Assembly: GCA_003512825.1 (NCBI GenBank)
Contig: DOOI01000162.1
Span: 27,504-44,682, forward strand
Reading direction: 5' to 3'
Length of the DNA: 17,179 bases
Origin: Paracoccaceae bacterium
Lineage (GTDB): Bacteria; Pseudomonadota; Alphaproteobacteria; Rhodobacterales; Rhodobacteraceae
The position numbers were made by a program, and so were the translations under genes. Position 1 is the first letter of the stretch. Each line of letters starts with the position of its first letter. The notes below the pieces were generated by a model, which saw only the letters and a program-made list of their open reading frames with translations, ran no database searches and was not told the DNA's origin. Shown here piece by piece: positions 8,776 through 15,723 of this stretch.

Positions 8776-9339
8776 TTAAGGCACAACCTCAATGCTCACG
8801 AGCTGCCAAATGCTCCGCGAATATACTTTTTCGCTGCGATAACGTTCATCCAAATCATAGGGGTAGACAAGCCAAAACGGCCCTTTGTCCCGCAAAGGCA
8901 TCGCGGCGCCGTTCGCTTCGAACGCGATCATCGGCCCGCCCTCTTCAATTTCTGAAACCGGGATTTCCACCGTGTAATCATTCACCGCACGGGCCAACAA
9001 TGTGCCGGAGGTGATATTGAAATGCTTCAAGAGACCCGCCAGTGACGAACCTTTGAATGCTTGCGGCCCATTGGTCCAGATCGTGGTTGTTGTGAAGGAA
9101 ACCGGAGCGATTTCCGCGAGTGCTGCCGCATTAAGGGTAATTTCGGTAGGGGAGGCTCCTTGCGAGAGTGCCCCTTTGAGGTGAAGCAGAGGGCCAGAAG
9201 GATCGTCGCTCGCGTGGGCCATACGGACAGGGCCTTGTCCGAAAATAACCGTAGCTGCGAAGAGCATCGCAACCAAACCACGCGCCGCACCTTTGGAACC
9301 AAAGCTTACCGACTTGGAAAGCCAACCAACTACACGCAT
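8776..9339 (-). CDS. Secreted SUOX-fold (molybdopterin-domain-like) protein without cysteine
   Basis: This 187-residue exported protein resembles the oxidoreductase molybdopterin-binding (SUOX/YedY) domain. A signal peptide is visible: basic start, hydrophobic stretch at 21-34 (GLVAMLFAATVIFG) and likely cleavage after AHA at residue 43. The mature part shows LTLNAAALAEI-type, AFKGSSLAGLLKHF, AVNDYTVEIPVSE and GPFWLVYPYD segments as in small family members (the first is ITLNAAALAEI here). There is no cysteine anywhere, so the molybdenum ligand of catalytic members is missing; a binding or sensing role is inferred. An in-frame ATG at 9423 would add 28 residues in front of the signal peptide, so 9339 is preferred, with AAAGG ten bases upstream. 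The gene is followed by the sensor kinase at 46 bases, the likely partner. I am fairly sure of the fold and unsure of the function. Confidence 0.78.
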   Translation of the reverse strand: MRVVGWLSKSVSFGSKGAARGLVAMLFAATVIFGQGPVRMAHASDDPSGPLLHLKGALSQGASPTEITLNAAALAEIAPVSFTTTTIWTNGPQAFKGSSLAGLLKHFNITSGTLLARAVNDYTVEIPVSEIEEGGPMIAFEANGAAMPLRDKGPFWLVYPYDLDERYRSEKVYSRSIWQLVSIEVVP

Positions 9340-9958
9340 AACCACATGACCTTTCAGGTTTAAAAATATGCCTTTCGGATATCTATTATCACCATTATTT
9401 CGGATCATAAGTTGCCCTTTCATATATTCAGCTATCCCATCGTATTAAAATCGATGAGTTCCTAAGAGGTTCAACGGTCAAAATTCTGTGATGTTTACCT
9501 TGAGGCGTCTGCGCGCTTGCCCGAATCTAGGCTCAACCCGGAAATCACCGACGCAAACGGGTAGCACGGCTTGCCAAATGTTTGTTCGGCGCCTGAGCGT
9601 TGAGGGGGGCCGAAATTGCGCGCTGGAGTTTATTGTTCCAAAACAGACGCAAAGGAAAGATATCTGAACGATATTGAGAAAACGCGCCATGCGACTCAAC
9701 CTAGATTTGACAGAGGCCCCCCGTTTGCTCCATCCTAAGTGACAGCGGTGTAGAAACGGTAACGGTTGACGATTTTCGAGCCCTTTCGCGAATTTCCATC
9801 CTTTAGGATGTATAAACCCTCCACAATTGACACGCTTGAGGGATTTTCGCGCAAAGTTATTCGCCTTATGAGTGATCCTGAGAACGAGAGAAAAATACCT
9901 ACGCCACAGGATTGCCGTAATTGGCAAATATCCTTCCAGACACCCCGTATGAGACGGA
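9340..9958. other. Long intergenic region between divergent signalling genes
   Basis: About 620 bases, lower in GC than the flanks, separate the SUOX-like gene (-) from the response regulator (+). Promoters for both are expected here. Visible elements are a small dyad CATCC/GGATG with a four-base loop (9797-9810), a tandem AACGGT AACGGT (9755-9766), a TTGACA hexamer (9827-9832) without a convincing -10 partner, and an inverted repeat before the regulator (listed separately). No convincing gene is seen. A 70-codon minus-strand frame (9478-9690) is discussed as a finding. Confidence 0.6.
9912..9927. promoter_or_regulatory. Inverted repeat TTGCC-N6-GGCAA upstream of the response regulator
   Basis: The half sites TTGCC and GGCAA are spaced by six bases and lie about 31 bases before the regulator start at 9959. 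A dimeric LuxR/NarL-type protein could bind such a dyad, and autoregulation would fit the position. It is a short match in an AT-richer stretch and may be chance. Confidence 0.25.
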
Positions 9959-10585
9959 ATGAGCTCTAAAATGAAAATTCTTGTCGCTGACGACCATGAT
10001 CTGCTCCGCGAAACCCTTGTGATGTTTCTTGAATCTGCTGGAGGCTTCAAAGCTGACAGCACGGCAGATTTCAACGGCGTGGCCGATCTGATCAAATCGG
10101 GTAACCGTTATGATGTGATCTTGCTGGACCTCAATATGCCGGGCATGGCCGGGCTAGATGGATTGACGCGGGCGGCTGAATTGGCCCCCTCAAGCCGGAT
10201 CGCGCTGATTTCAGGCATGGCCAACCGCGAAACAGCCGAGAAGGCACTGGAAATGGGCGCGGCAGGCTTCTTGCCGAAAACGCTGTCGGCGAAATCCTTG
10301 GTGAATGCGATCAAATTCATGGCCATGGGCGAGCAATATGCGCCAATCGATTTCATGACCGCAGAGGAAGACCACGCACAAAACCCAATCGCGGAAAAGC
10401 TCACCGAGCGGGAATTGCAGGTGCTCAAAGGGTTGACGCAAGGCAAGTCCAACAAGGAAATCGCCCGCGACCTAGACCTGCAAGAGCCGACCGTGAAGCT
10501 GCATATGAAGACGCTCTACCGGAAATTGGGGGCATCGAACCGCACACAGGCGGCCCTGATCGCCAAGGAAAGCGGAATTTTCTAA
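9959..10585 (+). CDS. NarL/FixJ-family response regulator (REC plus LuxR HTH)
   Basis: This is a 208-residue DNA-binding response regulator. The receiver domain (about 5-122) has the acidic pair Asp11-Asp12, phosphoacceptor Asp57 (ILLDLNMPGMAG), and Lys107 in FLPKT. The C-terminal LuxR-type helix-turn-helix (about 147-205) reads LTERELQVLKGLTQGKSNKEIA and then TVKLHMKTLYRKL, all typical. The first ATG at 9959 is used here; a second ATG at 9971 would start directly at MKILVADDHD, and neither has a strong ribosome site. The gene is divergent from the SUOX-like/hybrid-kinase pair and has no kinase of its own beside it. The kinase HPt domain is therefore the best candidate phosphodonor. It is followed by an intrinsic terminator, so it is probably monocistronic. 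Target genes are unknown. Confidence 0.93.
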   Translation: MSSKMKILVADDHDLLRETLVMFLESAGGFKADSTADFNGVADLIKSGNRYDVILLDLNMPGMAGLDGLTRAAELAPSSRIALISGMANRETAEKALEMGAAGFLPKTLSAKSLVNAIKFMAMGEQYAPIDFMTAEEDHAQNPIAEKLTERELQVLKGLTQGKSNKEIARDLDLQEPTVKLHMKTLYRKLGASNRTQAALIAKESGIF

Positions 10586-10618
10586 GTCCGGGTTCCGACA
10601 GACCTATCCATGAGTTTG

Positions 10619-10650
10619 AAAAGCGCGCTCTTTGCAGGACGCGCTTTTTT
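10619..10650 (+). terminator. Intrinsic terminator of the response regulator gene
   Basis: The arms AAAAGCGCG and CGCGCTTTT flank a 12-base loop and run into six T residues. It is 33 bases after the regulator stop. It could also work on the minus strand for the glycosyltransferase gene, whose stop lies 25 bases to the right. Confidence 0.85.
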
Positions 10651-10674
10651 CACGTCTTGGCGCCGATCCAAACG

Positions 10675-11547
10675 TTATGCGCGCTCTGCCGCGAGGCGCA
10701 CGGCCTCAACCATGGCGCGGCGCGGATGGCGCACCGCATCTGTTGAGACGGCTTGAGCGGAAATTTCCGCCAAAAGCGACGCACGCGCCGCCCGTTTGTG
10801 CCGCGAGAAGAATGCGGGAGCGAGCGGGGTGAGTTTGCGGATCATCCGCTCCCAACTGACGAAAGGATGTTCCATCGGCTCGCCGACCTGCGTGATCTGA
10901 CGGCAGCGCGCCGACAGCGTGGCCAAGCCCTCGATTTCCCAGTCTGTCGACAGGCGCAAGCGCAACCAGCATTCGAGCGCCGCATGTTGGTCAAAGTTGG
11001 GATCGAAAACGCAGGGGCTATTTTGCGAATCGCGAGGGCTAACGGCGATGTCCTGCGCTGCGTCCCGCCGGATGACCACCGAGGACAGCACCCCAATCGG
11101 GTTGGCCCGAAAAAGCGTAGCGGCGGAAATATCTTGCACCTTCGGTCGGTAGGTTTCGCCCAAGGAGAGGCCCGTGCGATCCAGCCAGACATAGCCCGAA
11201 TAGCTCAAGCCAAGTTGCGGCTCTTGAGTGAAATGAGCGAGATGAGACGCAAATTTCTCGGGCTCCCAGATATCACCCGCCCAACAAAAGCCGATGAAGG
11301 CGCCACGCGACGCAGCAATGCCTGCGTTCAAAGCATTGGCGAGGTGAAATTTCGCCAGTTTCAGCCGCTTGATCTGTGGATTGGTTTCCCTGAAGCGATC
11401 GACGACTGCTTCGACAGGATCTCCCCCCCCGGCGTTGACAACGATGATTTCCACGTCGCGCACCGTTTGCGCCAAAGCCGCGTCCAAGCTGCGGGCCAAG
11501 CCGGAGCGATGCGACGGGGCAAGGATGATCAATGAGGCGCGCAGCAT
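10675..11547 (-). CDS. Family 2 glycosyltransferase-like protein with degenerate motifs
   Basis: This 290-residue protein has the GT-A fold of glycosyltransferase family 2, which normally transfers a sugar from a nucleotide sugar in the cytoplasm. The fold is recognisable from the N-terminal strand ASLIILAPSHR, LAQTVRDVEIIVVNAG (25-40) and KFHLANALNAGIAASRGAFIGF (66-87). Two normally acidic sites are changed. The usual VDDGS after strand 2 reads VNAGGGD (37-43), and the usual LDxDD metal site reads CWAGDIWEPEKF (88-99), keeping only one Asp. It may be inactive, use another metal arrangement or bind glycans. There is no signal peptide or membrane helix. The ATG at 11547 has AAAGGA at good spacing. 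It stands alone between the regulator terminator and a 341-base gene-free stretch; no polysaccharide cluster is visible. Confidence 0.8.
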   Translation of the reverse strand: MLRASLIILAPSHRSGLARSLDAALAQTVRDVEIIVVNAGGGDPVEAVVDRFRETNPQIKRLKLAKFHLANALNAGIAASRGAFIGFCWAGDIWEPEKFASHLAHFTQEPQLGLSYSGYVWLDRTGLSLGETYRPKVQDISAATLFRANPIGVLSSVVIRRDAAQDIAVSPRDSQNSPCVFDPNFDQHAALECWLRLRLSTDWEIEGLATLSARCRQITQVGEPMEHPFVSWERMIRKLTPLAPAFFSRHKRAARASLLAEISAQAVSTDAVRHPRRAMVEAVRLAAERA

Positions 11548-11888
11548 AACACAGGTCCTTTTGTTGGTAATGACCCCTCAAAACGCCCGAGTTTCACGCT
11601 TGCGATGGCGCGACGGCAGATCGCTCATGCGAAGCGCACGTGAAAACCAGACACCCCCGACCCCACGTGTAGCGGGAGGCAGCATGACTGCGTGCAGCGG
11701 GGACGGTTGGGCGTGCACCCCTTACGGATGGGGTCTGCATTTTCTCGGATTGCGACCCACCCACTTAGATTTACGGGCAACGGCTTGGCGCAATGGTCAA
11801 ACAAAGAGGCGCTTCGGCTTTGCAGCGCGGGGGAACTGCACTAAGGTCCGGCACGAATACGGAGCTTCGCCGCAGAGAATGGACCAGA
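11548..11888. other. Gene-free divergent region with several inverted repeats
   Basis: This 341-base stretch separates the glycosyltransferase (-) from the BKACE gene (+) and should hold promoters for both. It contains TTTCACG (11592-11598) pairing with CGTGAAA (11639-11645), an internal GCGAT/ATCGC pair between them, and two CACGTG palindromes (11637-11642 and 11664-11669). A separate hairpin lies at 11714-11743. No credible coding frame is seen. A structured leader or small RNA is possible but I cannot match it to a known family. Confidence 0.5.
11714..11743 (+). terminator. Terminator-like hairpin in the BKACE leader region
   Basis: TGCACCCC pairs with GGGG and TGCA across an eight-base loop, with a two-base bulge (TC) in the 3' arm, and is followed by TTTT. 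It lies about 145 bases before the BKACE start. It could end a short upstream transcript or act as an attenuator. The short T-run and the bulge make this weak. Confidence 0.3.
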
Positions 11889-12662
11889 ATGCACAGTTTA
11901 CCGACACTCATGGTGGCCCCGAATGGCGCGCGTCTGACAAAGGCCGACCACCCTGCCCTGCCTGTCACCATTCAAGAAACCGTGGCGGCGACGCTGGCGG
12001 CGCGTGATGCTGGTGCGGATGGCTTGCACGCCCATGTGCGCGATGCGTCAGGCGCGCATGTGCTTGATGCGGGGCTTTATAGCGAATTGCTGGCAGAACT
12101 GGCGCGGCAAGCCCCCGGATTTTATGTGCAAATCACCACGGAAGCCGTGGGGCGCTATAGCCCGGCACAGCAGCGCGAATTGATTGAAACCTTGGTGCCA
12201 CCCGCGGTTTCAATTGGGCTCCGAGAGATTGACGCGGAGAGTGATCAAAACCGCACGCGGCGGTTTTTTGCCTTTTGCGCCGATGCCAAAATCCATGTGC
12301 AGCACATTCTTTATGACATGGACGATGTGCACCGACTGGCGGCGCGCCGTGCCGATGGCACGCTCCCCCCCGGACCTTTGGCGGCCATTCTGGTGATGGG
12401 ACGGTATACCGAGGGGCAAGTTTCAGATGTAACCGCGATAGCCCCGTTTGTGGCGGGATTACACGCGGTTGAGCCAGACGTGGATTGGTCTCTTTGTGCC
12501 TTTGGTCAGACAGAAACGGCCTGTCTGGTGGAAGCGGCCCGACTGGGCGGCAAGATGCGCGTGGGATTTGAAAACAATCGCGTTAACCTGAATGAGACAA
12601 TTGCCGTTGATAATGCTGATCGTGTGCGTGATTTGCGCGCGGCGTTGGCCAAGGGAACTTAA
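11889..12662 (+). CDS. BKACE family protein (3-keto-5-aminohexanoate cleavage enzyme type, DUF849)
   Basis: This 257-residue cytoplasmic enzyme belongs to the beta-keto acid cleavage family. Those zinc enzymes condense a beta-keto acid with acetyl-CoA to give acetoacetate and a new CoA thioester. The family pattern is clear: VAPNGARLTKADHPALPVT at about 9-27, the zinc motif HAHVRD with His47 and His49, and Glu228 in GFENN as the probable third protein ligand. TIM-barrel strands VSIGLREI and LCAFGQTE are also visible. It is shorter than many members (about 275-310). The frame opens upstream at 11793, but the ATG at 11889 is chosen because the family start follows it directly; only a weak GGA precedes it. 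The GltB-like gene starts 14 bases after its stop, so both share a message. The substrate within this diverse family cannot be read. Confidence 0.87.
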   Translation: MHSLPTLMVAPNGARLTKADHPALPVTIQETVAATLAARDAGADGLHAHVRDASGAHVLDAGLYSELLAELARQAPGFYVQITTEAVGRYSPAQQRELIETLVPPAVSIGLREIDAESDQNRTRRFFAFCADAKIHVQHILYDMDDVHRLAARRADGTLPPGPLAAILVMGRYTEGQVSDVTAIAPFVAGLHAVEPDVDWSLCAFGQTETACLVEAARLGGKMRVGFENNRVNLNETIAVDNADRVRDLRAALAKGT

Positions 12663-12676
12663 CCAAAGGTATGTTT

Positions 12677-14302
12677 ATGTCGCAATATCTTCGCCTATCC
12701 GCCTTCTTTGCAGTGATTGCCGGGCTGTTGCTTTGTGTTTTCTCCCTGCCATTCGTCCCCGATTGGTGGGCGCCGACGCTGTGGGTGATGGCCGCTCTCT
12801 TTGCCGTGCTGGTCGTGGTTGGGGTTCGCGATATCATGCAGTCCAGACATGCCGTGCTTCGCAATTACCCGGTGCTGGGGCATGTGCGCTATTTCTTTGA
12901 ACATATCCGCCCGGAAATTCGTCAATACTTGATTGAAGGCGATGAAGAAGAGGTGCCGTTTTCTCGCGAGCAGCGTGAGATCGTCTATCAACGCGCCAAG
13001 AACGTCGAAGACAAGCGGCCCTTCGGGACGAAGAAACGGGTTTATGACAGCGGATACCAATGGCTGACCCATTCGATCCTGCCGCGCAAAATTGAAAATA
13101 ACGATTTTCGCCTGACGATTGGCGGGCCTGACTGCAAGCATCCCTATGATGCGTCGATCTACAATATCTCTGCCATGAGTTTCGGTGCGCTATCAGCCAA
13201 TGCGATTCTCGCTTTGAACAAGGGCGCCAAGGCGGGCAGATTTGCTCATGACACCGGCGAAGGCGGGATTTCGCGCTATCACCGCGAGGGCGGGGGCGAT
13301 CTTATTTGGGAATTGGGGTCGGGGTATTTCGGGGCCCGCGATTCTGCCGGGCGGTTTGACCCTATCCGCTTCGCGGAGCAGGCCGCGGATCCCCAAATAA
13401 AGATGATCGAATTAAAGCTGAGCCAAGGGGCGAAGCCCGGTCAAGGCGGCGTATTACCTGGGGCCAAGATTACACCCGAGATTGCCGAAGCGCGCGGCGT
13501 GCCAATGGGGGTGGATTGCGTATCCCCCGCGCGGCATTCGGCGTTTTCCACGCCAATTGAGATGATGGAATTTATCGGAAAGCTGCGCGATCTGGCTGGA
13601 GGAAAACCAACTGGTTTCAAGCTCTGCATCGGGCACCGCCGAGAATTCATGTGCATTGTCAAAGCGATGCTGGAAACAGGGATCACACCTGATTTCATTG
13701 TGATCGACGGAAAAGAGGGCGGCACGGGAGCGGCGCCGATGGAGTTTGCCAATCACATGGGCATGCCTTTGGTCGAGGGATTGACCTTCGCGCATAATAC
13801 GCTGCGTGGTGCCGGCCTGCGGGATCGGGTGAAACTTGGTGCCTCGGGGAAACTCATCCACGCCTTTGACATTGCCAAAGCATTGGCCTTGGGCGCGGAT
13901 TGGGCCAATTCGGCGCGCGGTTTCATGTTCTCGATTGGGTGCATTCAGGCACAGGCCTGCCACACCAATCACTGTCCGACCGGGGTCGCCACCCAAGACA
14001 AAGCCCGACAAAAGGCCCTGGTGGTGCCCGACAAGGCAGAGCGCGTTGCACATTTTCATAAGAATACGCTGAAGGCGCTTGGCGATATGACTGGAGCAGC
14101 CGGGCTGACGCATCCCTCGCAGTTCTTGCCGCACCACCTGTTGATGCGCGAAAACGACCGCGACATGGTGACGGGCAAAGATGTCTATCCCTATATGCCA
14201 GAAGGTTTTCTGCTGCGTGGGGATGATACGCGCTTTGGTTATCTTGAGCGGTGGAACCGCGCGCGCGCGGAAGGGTTTGAGCCTGTAGACGACGGCGTGT
14301 AA
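12677..14302 (+). CDS. Membrane-anchored FMN-binding glutamate synthase-like protein
   Basis: This 541-residue protein has two N-terminal transmembrane helices (about 7-27 and 33-51) followed by the FMN-binding domain of the glutamate synthase large subunit. Domain features are YNISAMSFGALS (about 162-173), HDTGEGGISRYH (191-202), IELKLSQGAKPGQGG (244-258), IDGKEGGTGAAP (343-354) and the 3Fe-4S cysteines Cys422, Cys428 and Cys433 in CIQAQACHTNHC. The glutaminase domain and C-terminal beta-helix of real GltB are absent, so it would need another ammonia or electron source and may not make glutamate. The ATG at 12677 has AAAGG seven bases upstream; an ATG two codons earlier is too close to it. 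It follows the BKACE gene by 14 bases and faces the three-subunit oxidase operon with a 29-base gap. Its substrate is unknown. Confidence 0.88.
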   Translation: MSQYLRLSAFFAVIAGLLLCVFSLPFVPDWWAPTLWVMAALFAVLVVVGVRDIMQSRHAVLRNYPVLGHVRYFFEHIRPEIRQYLIEGDEEEVPFSREQREIVYQRAKNVEDKRPFGTKKRVYDSGYQWLTHSILPRKIENNDFRLTIGGPDCKHPYDASIYNISAMSFGALSANAILALNKGAKAGRFAHDTGEGGISRYHREGGGDLIWELGSGYFGARDSAGRFDPIRFAEQAADPQIKMIELKLSQGAKPGQGGVLPGAKITPEIAEARGVPMGVDCVSPARHSAFSTPIEMMEFIGKLRDLAGGKPTGFKLCIGHRREFMCIVKAMLETGITPDFIVIDGKEGGTGAAPMEFANHMGMPLVEGLTFAHNTLRGAGLRDRVKLGASGKLIHAFDIAKALALGADWANSARGFMFSIGCIQAQACHTNHCPTGVATQDKARQKALVVPDKAERVAHFHKNTLKALGDMTGAAGLTHPSQFLPHHLLMRENDRDMVTGKDVYPYMPEGFLLRGDDTRFGYLERWNRARAEGFEPVDDGV

Positions 14303-14331
14303 CGCCTTGCGCGCAATGGCGATGGGCCGGG

Positions 14332-15723
14332 TTAGAGCGGGGTATCGCCCTCATGCAGGCTGGCCAACTCGCCCAAGGTAACCGGTTTGAGGGGCGGACG
14401 AATGCGACCCAGACCGATTTCTGCGGGTGAGGAGCCGTGCGTTTCGGCAAGAAGCTCGGTCAGCGTCAAGGCACAGGAACGTCCTTGGCATGGGCCCATG
14501 CCCGGACGCCCGAAAGCCTTGAGCTGATTGGGGCCCATCGCGCCTTTACGACCCCAATTGCGGATTTGGCCTGCGGTGATTTCCTCACATCGGCAGACCG
14601 TCGTTCCATCAGCGGGGCGCAAGACAGCCTCCGGCACGGGATAGGCCGTATCGAGAAAAGCTCGCAGCGCCCTCTCTGCCGAAAGGCGCGCCGCCGGTGC
14701 GCGCGATTGGGCCCTGCGCGCGGCCTCGGTCAGATGCCCCAAAGAGGCCGCGATCGTGAGAGCGGCCAAGCGGCCTGCATCTGCGGCGGCTTTTGCGCCT
14801 GCGATGCCAGAGCCGTCGCCCGCCACATAGATACCCGGTGCCGATGTCGCGCCCGACGCGTCACAAACAGGCGCAAAGGCCCGTTGGCGAGGGAGCCATT
14901 GATGATCAAGGCGCAGAGCGCGCGTCGCTTGCGTATTGGGCACAACGCCTTGGTGCAACATCACAGTCGCGCAGGCGATCTCTTGCACACGGCCTTGGGC
15001 GCGAAACCGCAGCGCTGTGGCATGGTCGGTCCCCAAGACTGCCAAATCAGTGGCCGCGGTGATCCGGCGCACCCCGTGACGGCGCAATTCCGCCAATAGG
15101 CCCAACCCTTTGAGCAAGGTGCGCCAACCGCGCAGACCGGGCAAGAGCAGTGGTGCCGCGCGGAGGATATCGCGTGTTGATTGCGTTTCCACGAGCGCCA
15201 AGGGCGGCATACCCGCTCGCGCCATTTGCACCGCAAGTAGATAAAGAAGCGGGCCGGAGCCGGCCAAGACAGCCCGTTCGGGCAAGATGCCGGAGGCTTT
15301 CAAAAGGATTTGCCCCGCTCCCGCCGTCATGACGCCGGGCAACGTCCAGCCGGGGATGGGCACCGGGCGCTCAATCGCTCCTGTGACCAAGAGCAGCGTT
15401 TTCCCGGTGATTTGCGCCGCCTGTCCGTTGCGGGAATAGGTGAGCGTGACGCCCTCGGCACTTTTGGCGATATCCCAGACGGTGGCCGTGAAGATCTGCT
15501 CAACCGGGCTTGCCATCAAATCCTTGGCCAGGGTTGCGCCATGCATGTAATCCGCACCAAGGAGCGGGGCGCGCGACGCGCCGCCTGTGGTGATTGCACG
15601 GTAGATCTGCCCACCCGGGCCTTCGGCTTCATCCAACAGCGTGGCGCTAAGACCGAGACGGGCAGCTTCGGTGGCCGCTGCCATGCCTGCAGGACCCGCG
15701 CCAAGGATCAAGAGATCACGCAT
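14332..15723 (-). CDS. FAD/NAD(P)-binding oxidoreductase with C-terminal 2Fe-2S site (HcnB / opine oxidase A type)
   Basis: This is a 463-residue subunit of a probable heterotrimeric dehydrogenase related to HcnB of hydrogen cyanide synthase, OoxA/NoxA of opine oxidases and the matching subunit of D-hydroxyproline dehydrogenase. It has GAGPAG (8-13), GGQIYR (37-42), TGAIERPVPIPGW (114-126), a second nucleotide-binding segment LAGSGPLL (153-160) and GIYVAGDGSGIAGA (297-310). A BFD-like iron-sulfur site is at Cys377, Cys379, Cys412 and Cys417. It probably passes electrons from the DAO-type subunit to an acceptor. The ATG at 15723 has GGAGG five bases upstream and overlaps the 2Fe-2S gene by eight bases, which suggests translational coupling. 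It is the last gene of the operon and converges on the GltB-like gene. Substrate is unknown. Confidence 0.9.
   Translation of the reverse strand: MRDLLILGAGPAGMAAATEAARLGLSATLLDEAEGPGGQIYRAITTGGASRAPLLGADYMHGATLAKDLMASPVEQIFTATVWDIAKSAEGVTLTYSRNGQAAQITGKTLLLVTGAIERPVPIPGWTLPGVMTAGAGQILLKASGILPERAVLAGSGPLLYLLAVQMARAGMPPLALVETQSTRDILRAAPLLLPGLRGWRTLLKGLGLLAELRRHGVRRITAATDLAVLGTDHATALRFRAQGRVQEIACATVMLHQGVVPNTQATRALRLDHQWLPRQRAFAPVCDASGATSAPGIYVAGDGSGIAGAKAAADAGRLAALTIAASLGHLTEAARRAQSRAPAARLSAERALRAFLDTAYPVPEAVLRPADGTTVCRCEEITAGQIRNWGRKGAMGPNQLKAFGRPGMGPCQGRSCALTLTELLAETHGSSPAEIGLGRIRPPLKPVTLGELASLHEGDTPL

Noticed and set aside
9827..9832. TTGACA as a -35 box for the response regulator
   Set aside because: No acceptable -10 hexamer is found 16-18 bases downstream (the position reads CGCAAA), so I do not call a promoter.
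9766..9969. A 67-codon plus-strand frame ending inside the start of the response regulator gene
   Set aside because: It opens with TTG, has no ribosome site and no recognisable domain. Its stop just before the second regulator ATG could mean coupling, but there is no other support.
9478..10095. A 205-codon minus-strand frame across the intergenic region and into the response regulator gene
   Set aside because: It runs antisense through the clear receiver domain, has an Arg/Ser-rich composition and shows no domain. Only its last 70 codons are kept, as a weak finding.
10753..11535. A 260-codon plus-strand frame antisense to the glycosyltransferase gene
   Set aside because: The minus-strand frame has a recognisable GT2 fold and a good ribosome site, whereas this one has shadow-like composition.
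11369..12007. A 212-codon plus-strand frame spanning the glycosyltransferase 5' end and the gene-free stretch
   Set aside because: It overlaps two real genes in other frames and shows no domain or credible start.
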